Shown here: piece after piece, positions 46,318-53,540 of the stretch
How positions within the stretch are numbered: position 1 is the stretch's first letter
Layout: each line of letters opens with the position of its first letter
DNA from: Actinacidiphila bryophytorum
Lineage (GTDB): Bacteria; Actinomycetota; Actinomycetes; Streptomycetales; Streptomycetaceae
Length of the DNA stretch: 64,000 bases
Reading direction: 5' to 3'
Assembly: GCF_016916835.1 (NCBI RefSeq)
Contig: NZ_JAFFIX010000002.1
Location: forward strand, 310,001-374,000
Position numbers and translations under genes: made by a program
The notes under the pieces: generated by a model
What the model saw: the letters and a program-made list of their open reading frames with translations, nothing else
The model's database searches: none
Told to the model about the DNA's origin: nothing

Positions 46318-46873
46318 CCTCTGGCTCATGCGCCATGCCGCCTACGAAGGCCACCGCCCCGGCCACCACGCCCCGCCCGAGGCACCCCTCTCCGCCGAGG
46401 GCCGCGCCCAGGTTCACCGCGCGCTCCCCCTCCCCTCACGGATCACCGCAATCGTCACCAGCCCCCTCCCGCGCGCCAGCCAGACCGGCCGCCTTCTCTC
46501 GCAGCTCACCGGCATCCCCGTCATCGCCACGACCCCGCTCCTGGCGGAGTGGCGCGCCCCCAGCATGGTGATCGGCCACACCCCCGACACGTACCCGCAG
46601 GAGTACCGCACCTGGCGCGCGCAACGTGCCACCAACCCGTCACTCGCCTGCGGGGACGGCGAAAGCCTCGCCGAGCTGTACGACCGGGCCAGCCGCTGCG
46701 CCGAGTACCTCGCCGATGTGCGTCGAGGTCAGAACGGCGGCGTTCTGGCCGTCTCACACAGCGTGCTTCTGAGCGCGCTGACCTGTCTTGACAGCCGCCC
46801 GCAGAACCCCGAGGCCGTCTTCCGGCAGGATTGGCTGTTCGCGCGCGTGGTCAACGCCGCTAGCAGACCGTGA
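46310..46873 (+). CDS. histidine phosphatase family protein, TTG start
   Basis: 187-aa phosphatase of the histidine acid/phosphoglycerate-mutase fold. The phospho-acceptor motif is LMRHAAYEG, where the usual RHG is RHA. A second Arg follows in SPLPRASQTG, an acid in LLAEWRAP and the second His in VLAVSHSVL. I use the TTG at 46310 because GGAGG lies 8 nt before it and because the first beta strand would be lost with the ATG at 46328. It overlaps the SDR gene by 8 nt and ends the operon. It probably removes a phosphate from the final intermediate. Confidence 0.85.
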   Translation: MADLWLMRHAAYEGHRPGHHAPPEAPLSAEGRAQVHRALPLPSRITAIVTSPLPRASQTGRLLSQLTGIPVIATTPLLAEWRAPSMVIGHTPDTYPQEYRTWRAQRATNPSLACGDGESLAELYDRASRCAEYLADVRRGQNGGVLAVSHSVLLSALTCLDSRPQNPEAVFRQDWLFARVVNAASRP

Positions 46874-46896
46874 ACCACGCGGAGAGCAGCTGGACA

Positions 46897-47757
46897 TCAG
46901 TCGCGTTGCAGCTCCTCCATCAGCTGCTCGGCCGCAAGTCGAGCAGGCAGCAGGCGAGGGTCCTCGGGGTGGCCGTATGGCCCGGCGATCTTCGCGCACG
47001 TGAACAGCGCCATCACCTTGCCGTCCCTGCTTTCCAGATCGCGCCGACGCTCCCTCCGTACGCGGTCGGCCAGCTCCGGTACGGCGAGAGACTGCGCCCA
47101 CAGCGACGCCGAATCCAGACCGCGGGGAGCCATACCCCAGTCCTCCCAGTCGAACAGGCAGAACCGCGTGCCCGTGACGTTTGCCCAGTTCAGATCCCCG
47201 TGAGCGGGGCGCCATTCCTCCACCGCCGGGGAAGGCGCACCCGGAAAGGCCGCCCGGATGACCTCGCTGACGTGAGCCTGAGTGATCACGACGGTGTCCG
47301 GGGTGGCCACCCTCGTGGTGTCCGCGCGCGCCAAGGCATCCAGAGATGAGTTCAGCGTCTCCCACCACTCATCCGGCAGCTCAGGGGCCTCGGCCAGCAC
47401 GCCACCCGACATCACGGGTGTGCCGGGCAAGAGCTCCATCTCGTCCGCACGCCACATGACACCGTCAACGTCATCCCGCCAGGACACCGCTGCCCGCCAC
47501 GTCGGCTGAGCGACGCCCGCCAGGAGCGCAGCGCACTCCGCGCCGTTCCACCCCTGTACCCCGATCCGAGCGAACGGCCGCCGCTCGACCCGCACCCACG
47601 TACCACGGTCCGACCGCGCCCCGATGGTCCGCCGCTTGCGCACCACGCCATCCCGATCCAAAGGGGTCTGCAGCGCGTGCTCGACCCGCTCCATGACCAC
47701 GTCGACGGGTTCCTGACGCAAGTCGACCGCACGAGTCGAGGATGCCAAAGGAGTCAT
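46897..47757 (-). CDS. aminoglycoside-phosphotransferase-fold kinase
   Basis: 286-aa protein with the APH signature HGDLNWANVTG followed by LFDWEDWGMAPRGLD, so the catalytic Asp, Asn and metal Asp are all there. An RVERRPFARIGVQGWNG strand near the N-terminus corresponds to the ATP lobe, although the phosphate-binding Lys is not clear. I chose the ATG at 47757; further upstream the frame runs into the HAD pseudogene. It is convergent with the histidine phosphatase gene, so it is not part of that operon. The substrate is unknown. Confidence 0.82.
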   Translation of the reverse strand: MTPLASSTRAVDLRQEPVDVVMERVEHALQTPLDRDGVVRKRRTIGARSDRGTWVRVERRPFARIGVQGWNGAECAALLAGVAQPTWRAAVSWRDDVDGVMWRADEMELLPGTPVMSGGVLAEAPELPDEWWETLNSSLDALARADTTRVATPDTVVITQAHVSEVIRAAFPGAPSPAVEEWRPAHGDLNWANVTGTRFCLFDWEDWGMAPRGLDSASLWAQSLAVPELADRVRRERRRDLESRDGKVMALFTCAKIAGPYGHPEDPRLLPARLAAEQLMEELQRD

Positions 47758-47860
47758 AGCTGCGAACGTAGCGCTGCTGCCCCGACCGCAGACACCTCCT
47801 TCGGCTTCCATCTGAGAAAGCGCGAGCCAGTCACGCTCTCCGACGACCAACTGCTGAGCC

Positions 47861-48520
47861 TCAGCTCCCGGCCGTCGCGTTGAACCGCACGACGAGCTCC
47901 GGCAGCTCGGCAAGAGAGTCGACGCCGCATCGTCGCAACCGTCTCCGCGGCCGGGTCGTGCTGCTGGATGACTCCCCGTGGCCCCCGGCGGATGAGCGCA
48001 GTCAGCATTCCCGTTTGCGCCGCCGGCACGATGTCGTTGTCCAGCCCGTTACCGACGTAGAGGATCTCGCCGGGAGCTGCGGGTGCGGCCTTGATTACGG
48101 GCTCGAAGAGGGCGACGTCCGGCTTCGACGCTCCCCAGTCGTCACTCGTCGCAATGAGATCCGCGGGCAGATCGAGCGCCCGCAGGGCGCCCAGCGGCAC
48201 AGACCGCCTGATTGCCGGCGATGCCAACCCACAGCCCGGCTTCACGCAGAGCTGACAGCGTCGGTCGCACATCCGGATACAGGTCGTCCTCTCCGAGCCA
48301 CTCGGGCTTCTCCGACTCCACCCGTCGCTCCCTCTCCTCCGCCAGGTCGAAGCCGGGCAGGAAGACCTGGAAAGTCTCGCGGTAGTCCCGCCCCTGCGCG
48401 ATGAGCGCACCGAACACCGCCGCGAACGTATGCCGGGGGACCCTCAGCCAATCCGCCCGCGAGCCGTACTCCCTCGTCGTCCAGGCACTCACCGGCATCG
48501 AACACCACCGCGCGAATCAT
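47861..48520 (-). pseudogene. HAD-superfamily hydrolase, three frameshifts
   Basis: The parts of one HAD protein lie in successive frames. MIRAVVFDAGECLDDE begins at 48520. After a shift near 48475 comes ADWLRVPRHTFAAVFGAL and onward to LWVGIAGNQ. After a second shift near 48205 comes LIATSDDWGASKPD and GEILYVGNGLDNDIVPA. After a third near 47930 the tail reads DSLAELPELVVRFNA and ends at 47861. All four HAD motifs can be found, but no single frame contains them. It is divergent from an intact Nudix gene across 110 bp. Confidence 0.85.
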
Positions 48521-48630
48521 GCGCGGGAGCGCAACCGTCGTGGTCGTCCAGCGCCCGTGCACCAAGTGCGGGCCATGTGGCCCCATCGAGTACATCGGGC
48601 GCCTTCAGCTCGGCCGCTACAGTCGTCCGC

Positions 48631-49098
48631 ATGAGCGAGCCCCAAGAAGCGGTGGCCCAGCCCCGTTCCGCAGCAGGCGTGCTGCTCTTCGACGAGGCGG
48701 GCCGCGTGCTCCTCGTCCATCCCACCTACAAACCGGGCTGGGAAATCCCCGGCGGCTACCTCCACCCCGGGGAAACGCCAAGGGAAGGCGCTGCCCGCGA
48801 GTTGAAGGAAGAGCTGCACCTCGCCACTCCCATCGGACACCTCCTCGTCGCCGACTGGGCGCCCCACCCGTCCGAGGGCGACAAGCTCCTCTTCGTCTTC
48901 GACGGCGGCATCCTCGGGGAGGATGGCCAGGCAGAGATCCGCCCGGACGGCGTGGAGATCGACGCCTACGCCTTCCACGCCCAGGACGAGCTCGACAAGG
49001 TGCTGATTCCTCGCCTCGCCCGTCGCATCCACGCAGCGCTTGCAGCACGCGCAAGCGGCAAGACGCAGTACCTGGAACACGGCATAGTCGGTATGTAA
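48631..49098 (+). CDS. Nudix hydrolase
   Basis: 155-aa Nudix enzyme. It begins MSEPQEAVAQPRSAAGVLLF, and the box is GGYLHPGETPREGAARELKEEL, in which the catalytic REL.EE is intact. A second acidic cluster (EDGQAEIRPDGVEIDAYAF) forms the substrate side. It is a close paralogue of the broken gene at 51338 and each is divergent from a HAD gene. Substrate is unknown. The next gene follows after 28 nt on the same strand and may be co-transcribed. Confidence 0.92.
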   Translation: MSEPQEAVAQPRSAAGVLLFDEAGRVLLVHPTYKPGWEIPGGYLHPGETPREGAARELKEELHLATPIGHLLVADWAPHPSEGDKLLFVFDGGILGEDGQAEIRPDGVEIDAYAFHAQDELDKVLIPRLARRIHAALAARASGKTQYLEHGIVGM

Positions 49099-49126
49099 CG
49101 GCTTTCGACGGCGCAGACTGTTCCCC

Positions 49127-49687
49127 ATGAGGTCGGGCATCCTGCTGTACGGGCCGCCGGCGGCGGGCAAGGACACGGTCACTACGGCTCTGGCCGCACT
49201 CGACGCGCGGTACGTCCCCTTCCGGCGGCTCAAGGTCGGCAGCGGGAAGTCGGCGGGCTACCGCATGGGGACGGCCGCGCAGTTGGCCGACCTGGAGGTG
49301 AGCGGCGACGTCATCTACCGCAACGAGCGGTACGGGAACGTCTACGTCGTCGACCGGCCCGGCCTCGACAAGGCCTTCGAGAGCGGGATGGTGCCGGTCG
49401 TCCATCTCGGCCAGGTGGCAGGGGTGGAGCAGGTGGCAGCCCTCTCCGGGGTCCGCTGGGTGTGCGTATTGCTGTGGTGTTCCCGGACATCTACCGCCGA
49501 GCGGTCACGGCGTCGGGGCGATACGGACACGACGGCGCGGCTGGCAGCGTGGGACGCCACCCGGGAGGACCTCGCCTCGTACCCCCAGGCCGGGTGGGAA
49601 GTGCAGGTGGACACGGGCGCGGTCACGCCGCAGGAGGCGGCCCAGCAGATCGACGCCTTCGTCCGCAGCGCCGCACCGCAGCCCTGA
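49127..49687 (+). CDS. guanylate-kinase-like P-loop protein
   Basis: 186-aa protein. Walker A is YGPPAAGKDT (about 8-17). After it, FRRLKVGSGKSAGYRMG and VIYRNERYGNVYVVDRPGLDKAF resemble the GMP-binding and lid areas of guanylate kinases. The C-terminal half has a core strand VRWVCVLLWCS. It is too divergent to be the housekeeping Gmk. It may phosphorylate another nucleotide or a phosphonate-like compound. It follows the Nudix gene and converges with the dehydrogenase gene. Confidence 0.78.
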   Translation: MRSGILLYGPPAAGKDTVTTALAALDARYVPFRRLKVGSGKSAGYRMGTAAQLADLEVSGDVIYRNERYGNVYVVDRPGLDKAFESGMVPVVHLGQVAGVEQVAALSGVRWVCVLLWCSRTSTAERSRRRGDTDTTARLAAWDATREDLASYPQAGWEVQVDTGAVTPQEAAQQIDAFVRSAAPQP

Positions 49688-49710
49688 CCACAGCAAGGCC
49701 GCCGGTGGGC

Positions 49711-50562
49711 TTACGTCGGATCGTCCGGCCTCCCATGCAGCTCTTCCAGCGCCTCGGCGATGGTGAGCTGCTGGTCTTTGCTGCCGTCCCACCGGGCGAG
49801 CGTCGCGGCAGCCGCGTGCATGAGGGAGTCCGGCAGCCCTGCGTCTGCAAGGAGGCCGGCGGCATCCTCGATCTCCGGGCCCCAGCGCCAGGCCCGGGCA
49901 GCCGTCTTCGGGATGTAGTCGGTCTCGACGAGGTAACTGCGGGTGCGCTTGGCCGCGATCGCCAGCAGCGCGTCCCCGACGCCGTACGCATCGGCCGCTC
50001 CGTACGCGACGGCGGCCAGCACGCGGGACACCTTCTGGTAGCTGGTGTAGGCGAGCTTCAGCGCAGAGGCCGCGCCGAGGCTGTCCCCGAGGACATGCGT
50101 CCGGATATCCGTCCCCGCGAAGAGCTGCACGATCCGATCGGTCTGCTCCTCAGTACCAGCGAGGTAGAAGGTCGGCGTCTTGCCCCCCGCCGGGGGCGAT
50201 CCGACGACCGCAGCGTCGACCACCGGCATAGGTGCGAGCAGCTCAGCGACACGCTGCACGCGCGACGGCGCCACCGCATTGGCTTCGACGTAGATCGCGT
50301 CCGCGCTCGTGGCCCGGACGGCCGCCACCGCCGCCGCAACCTCCTCGGCGACGGCAGGCGGGCACAGGGCCAGCAGCACCTCGGAGCGAGCAACGAGTTC
50401 CGCCAGTGTGACGGGCTGTAGGCCGGCGTCTTCCGCCCGGAGTCGGGTCGCGTCGCTGCGACCGTCAGGGCACCACAGGACCGTGTGACCGCGAGCGCCC
50501 AGCTGCGCGCCGAAGGCGGCCCCCATGCTGCCCGGATGCAGCAGCCCAACGGTCACGGTCAT
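49711..50562 (-). CDS. NAD(P)-dependent oxidoreductase (6PGDH/HIBADH-like)
   Basis: 283-aa Rossmann protein. The cofactor loop is GLLHPGSMGAAFGAQLGARG, with Cys-Pro-Pro (LCPPAVAEEV) and the conserved VVDAAVVGSPP substrate strand. The catalytic Lys of hydroxyisobutyrate dehydrogenases appears in SALKLAYTSYQK. The helical C-terminal domain is complete. It would reduce or oxidise a beta-hydroxy acid or an imine. Its start overlaps the HAD gene stop by 4 nt, so the two are coupled. Confidence 0.88.
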   Translation of the reverse strand: MTVTVGLLHPGSMGAAFGAQLGARGHTVLWCPDGRSDATRLRAEDAGLQPVTLAELVARSEVLLALCPPAVAEEVAAAVAAVRATSADAIYVEANAVAPSRVQRVAELLAPMPVVDAAVVGSPPAGGKTPTFYLAGTEEQTDRIVQLFAGTDIRTHVLGDSLGAASALKLAYTSYQKVSRVLAAVAYGAADAYGVGDALLAIAAKRTRSYLVETDYIPKTAARAWRWGPEIEDAAGLLADAGLPDSLMHAAAATLARWDGSKDQQLTIAEALEELHGRPDDPT

Positions 50563-51233
50563 GAAGCGGTCCCTACGTGATCTGCCACCAGCCGAAGCAG
50601 GAGGTCGATGGCGCTGCGAGCATCGGAAACGGTGTGCTCAGGGGCCGGTGCGTGCGCCGCCCAAGACCGGCCGTTGGCGACCCAGATCGTGCGCAGCCCC
50701 GCCGAGTGCCCGCCCCCGACGTCGTTGACGGGATTGTCCCCCACCATCCAACCGCCGTCGCTCAACACGGCTCCGCACCGCTCCGCGGCCAGGGCGAAAT
50801 GCCGAACCGCGGGCTTGCGCGCATCGCCCTCCTCCGAGACAAACGCCCCGTCCACGTGGCCGGCGATCCCGGTAGCCCTCAATTTGGCCCACTGAATGTC
50901 CGCCGCCCCATTGGTCGCCACCCCCACCCGCCAGCCGGCCGAACGTAGCTCGTCGAGCCCGTCAAGGACCTCCGCCGGGCACGACACCATGGCCGCGATG
51001 TCAGCGCAGTAGGCCCCCCACAAGTCCTCCGCCGGCTCGCGCAGCCGGTAGCGGGTACGGATCGCCTCGAAGGTGGATGGATACGCTCGCTCGGCCAGCA
51101 GCCCCAGCACGTAAGCCCGCTCCTCGTCCCTCAGACCATGCCGGGCGGTGAACTCAGCAGCCCAGTCAGGGAGCGTTCCCCGCCGGTCCACAAGAGTGTT
51201 GTCGAGGTCGAAGAGAACGAAGGGCCGACGCAC
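50559..51233 (-). CDS. HAD-superfamily hydrolase (phosphatase type)
   Basis: 224-aa phosphatase. The nucleophile motif is FDLDNTLVD (D9, D11), motif II is VATNGAADIQ, the lysine motif is GDARKPAVRHF and motif IV is MVGDNPVNDV. The cap is helical and of normal size. It probably dephosphorylates a small metabolite. It is coupled to the oxidoreductase gene downstream and divergent, across 104 bp, from a Nudix pseudogene, mirroring the HAD/Nudix arrangement at 47.9-49.1 kb. Confidence 0.92.
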   Translation of the reverse strand: MRRPFVLFDLDNTLVDRRGTLPDWAAEFTARHGLRDEERAYVLGLLAERAYPSTFEAIRTRYRLREPAEDLWGAYCADIAAMVSCPAEVLDGLDELRSAGWRVGVATNGAADIQWAKLRATGIAGHVDGAFVSEEGDARKPAVRHFALAAERCGAVLSDGGWMVGDNPVNDVGGGHSAGLRTIWVANGRSWAAHAPAPEHTVSDARSAIDLLLRLVADHVGTAS

Positions 51234-51337
51234 ATCCGCACCCTAACGAACGGCCTTTACCGCTCATAGCCCGGGCGGGATCCCGGAGAGCACCGCATCC
51301 CGGCTGACAGACAGCCCGGGCGAATAGAGTCGTCGCC

Positions 51338-51749
51338 ATGAGCCAGCCCCAAGAACCGGTAGCCCAGCCCCGCACCGCTGCGGGCGGGCTCATCTTCGAC
51401 GAGGCCGACCTCGTTCTCCTGGTTAACCCGGCCTACGAGCCCGGCTCGGAGATCCCCGGTGGCTACCTCCGCCCCGGAGAGACCCCGAGAGAAGGCGCCG
51501 CCCGCGAACTCTGGGCCTCACCACTCCCATCGGCCGCCTCCTCGTCGCCGACTGGGCACCCCACCCAGAGGAGGGCGCCAACTCCTCTTCGTCTTCGACG
51601 GCGGCTCCATCACCGACGCAGGAGCACGGTCCGCAACGGTGAAAGCAGTTGATGCTGAACTGAACGCCGACTGGCCTGCCGAGCCCCCCAGGCTCCGGGG
51701 TCGCTGGCTGCGTCCTCGGGTGCCGCCAGGACCACGAAGGACGCGCTAG
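51338..51749 (+). pseudogene. Nudix hydrolase, broken in the catalytic helix
   Basis: The first 58 residues match the intact Nudix gene at 48631 closely (MSQPQEPVAQPRTAAGGLIF; EIPGGYLRPGETPREGAAREL). Alignment of the DNA shows about 10 nt missing right after GAAREL, which removes the two catalytic Glu codons, and 1 nt missing about 75 nt later. After these the family sequence continues in other frames (LLVADWAPHP, then LLFVFDGGS). The gene cannot make an active Nudix enzyme. Confidence 0.88.
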
Positions 51750-52258
51750 ACTTCCGCCGGACCGTCGGAGTCATCCTTGCCTTCACCCATCACCCTGGCG
51801 CCGACGAAGACTGCACCTAGGACCATCGCCGCACCGGCAACGGCTGCCACCACCCGGTGTTCCCTCTCCAGGAAATGTTTATTCTCGCTGTCCTTTTGGG
51901 ACTCCTGACTAACATTCTCCCGGAAAGTCTCGTGAAAGAATTTCCGCTCTTCCCAACTGAGGTCATCTCTATTGAGATCCTTCTCCAGCACATCCCTCTG
52001 CTGCTGGGAGGCCCGATGGAAATTGTCTTCACTTTTCTCGTTGGCCGAAAGTGTGGATTCGTGCGCCGCGCGTACCGCATCCACGGAATTCTTGGCAAGG
52101 TCCTTGAAGTTGGGGAACTGCTCCACAATCTTCATTCGTACCTCGGTTGCCATATCAGGCATCATGGCAGCGAATTTGATCACCTTGTCCTTGGAGAGGT
52201 TTCTCCAGGAGGGTATACCAAGCGCCCGCTTGATCTCATCTTCGTTCTTTTTTCCCAT
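51746..52258 (-). CDS. hypothetical protein with C-terminal membrane helix, low GC
   Basis: 170-aa protein, mostly charged and helical. The N-terminus is MGKKNEDEIKRALGIPSW, the middle is long amphipathic helix rich in Glu, Lys and Gln (KSEDNFHRASQQQRDVLEKD, then FFHETFRENVSQESQK) and residues about 137-157 form one membrane helix (VVAAVAGAAMVLGAVFVGARV). No signal peptide is present, so it is probably tail-anchored. Its DNA is visibly AT-richer (roughly half GC by eye) than anything around it, a mark of recent acquisition. GAGG lies 7 nt before the ATG. Family unknown. Confidence 0.72.
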   Translation of the reverse strand: MGKKNEDEIKRALGIPSWRNLSKDKVIKFAAMMPDMATEVRMKIVEQFPNFKDLAKNSVDAVRAAHESTLSANEKSEDNFHRASQQQRDVLEKDLNRDDLSWEERKFFHETFRENVSQESQKDSENKHFLEREHRVVAAVAGAAMVLGAVFVGARVMGEGKDDSDGPAEV

Positions 52259-52421
52259 GCCCTGACCTCGTCTTTCGCGGCTCGTACCTGCTCCAGTAGT
52301 TCTGCACCCCCGCCTTCGCGCGCTGTGCCAGTGTGCCGGACGGGCCGCCCACTGCGCTGCCGTGGCCGGACAATTCGTCAGCTTGTGATACGGCGCGCCG
52401 CCGCGACTGCGGGGGATTCAC
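52236..52421 (-). CDS. possible small protein, 61 aa
   Basis: A short frame upstream of and overlapping the low-GC gene by 23 nt. It encodes a basic, Gly/Ser-rich sequence ending YEPRKTRSGHGKKERR with an aromatic core (VQNYWSRYEP). There is no clear ribosome-binding site and no known family, so it may be non-coding. The spacer 52259-52469 otherwise shows nothing. Confidence 0.25.
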   Translation of the reverse strand: MNPPQSRRRAVSQADELSGHGSAVGGPSGTLAQRAKAGVQNYWSRYEPRKTRSGHGKKERR

Positions 52422-52469
52422 GGAAGGCCGGTTGACCCTGACCCATCCCGCTACGTCGCGGTGTGTGGG

Positions 52470-53051
52470 CTACCGCACGGTGCCGGTGAAGATAGCCGTG
52501 CGGTACCAGCCGTCGTCGGAGGTGTCCACCGGGGTCAACTCGATCTGGACGCTTTTGGCGGTCTTGGCGAACACGCACGCCTCCTTCCAGGTCTGCGACT
52601 TGCCCGCCAGCAGGTGGGCGTCCGGTGCGCCGCCGAAGCCCGCGTCCTCGTCGAACACCTCGTCCGCGCCGCCGGGGCAGGACAGGTTGAAGAGGCTCAG
52701 GTCGAGCGGGGACGTGGAGCCGTTCTTCACGGTGACGGAGAAGGCCAGGTAGGCCTTGTGGGAGGGGGACGCGAACTCACTGGTCGTGCCGCGGCTGAAG
52801 CCGCTCAGCCGGGCCGTGACGCCGTTCTTCCACGTGGCGGTCTTGTCCAGCGCGACGGTGAGGGTGCTGCTGTCGGAGTCGTCCTGGGTGGGGCCGGTGT
52901 CCTTCGACGCCCTGACGGTGCCGGCCGGCGGGGTGGCGGGGGCGCCCTTGGCACCGGGGGTGCCGTCGTGGGTGTCGCAGGCGCTCAGGGCGCAGGCCGC
53001 GGACAGCGTGGTGACGGCGAGGACGAGGTTGCGGATACGTGTGCCGGTCAT
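52470..53051 (-). CDS. secreted lipoprotein, DUF4352-like
   Basis: 193-aa lipoprotein. The signal peptide VLAVTTLSAACALSAC has a lipobox LSAC with the modified Cys at about residue 25. A disordered Thr/Pro/Asp linker follows, then a beta domain (YLAFSVTVKNGSTSPLDLSLFN, WKEACVFAKTAKSVQIEL) typical of DUF4352/telokin-like surface proteins with two paired cysteines. It should be anchored on the outer face of the membrane. Role is unknown. It is on the same strand as the defence genes but 130 bp beyond them. Confidence 0.85.
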   Translation of the reverse strand: MTGTRIRNLVLAVTTLSAACALSACDTHDGTPGAKGAPATPPAGTVRASKDTGPTQDDSDSSTLTVALDKTATWKNGVTARLSGFSRGTTSEFASPSHKAYLAFSVTVKNGSTSPLDLSLFNLSCPGGADEVFDEDAGFGGAPDAHLLAGKSQTWKEACVFAKTAKSVQIELTPVDTSDDGWYRTAIFTGTVR

Positions 53052-53183
53052 GGCTGGGCCTCCGGGTCTTGGGGTGCCGGGCGTGCCGGCGGTGTGGTGA
53101 CGAGGGGAAGAGTGGCTCGAGTCGGGCCTGCAAGGTGAACGCGGAACTGGCAGACGGGGTTATCGACTACCTGCGGGTGGCCC

Positions 53184-53540
53184 TCACAACAGGCCAACGA
53201 CGGCAAAGACTTCGGCCCGCCAGGCCAGCACTTCCTCGCGGGTCGGCCCCAGGTCGTACTGGTGGTAGTGGCATCCGAGGCAGAGCAGCACCCACACCGC
53301 CCTGGCGCGGCGAGCGGTCTCAGCATCCGTGGATCCGCGCAGGCACAGGAGCTTGGCGCGGGTGGAGGTGTGCGGGGCGGGGGCGGAGGGCGTGGCCTTC
53401 AGGGCGGTGTCAACGGCGCTCTCCAGGGCCGCGCGCAGCGCGAAGGCGGCGCCGCGGTGGCGGCAGGACGCCGTGGTGGGCGGCCCAGCGATGAGAAGCT
53501 CGTCGGCGGTGGCGAGAAGTTGGGCGACGGTGGCGTTCAC
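53184..53540 (-). CDS. small helical protein coupled to SMC-like ATPase
   Basis: 118-aa all-helical protein. It begins VNATVAQLLATADELLI and ends AVWVLLCLGCHYHQYDLGPTREEVLAW. The CHYHxYxLxPT stretch looks functional (metal or active site), and the overall pattern is that of small partner proteins of defence ATPases, possibly a HEPN relative, although the standard RxxxxH spacing is not present. It starts at a GTG that overlaps the ATPase stop by 4 nt, so the two are made together and probably act together. Function not known. Confidence 0.7.
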   Translation of the reverse strand: MNATVAQLLATADELLIAGPPTTASCRHRGAAFALRAALESAVDTALKATPSAPAPHTSTRAKLLCLRGSTDAETARRARAVWVLLCLGCHYHQYDLGPTREEVLAWRAEVFAVVGLL

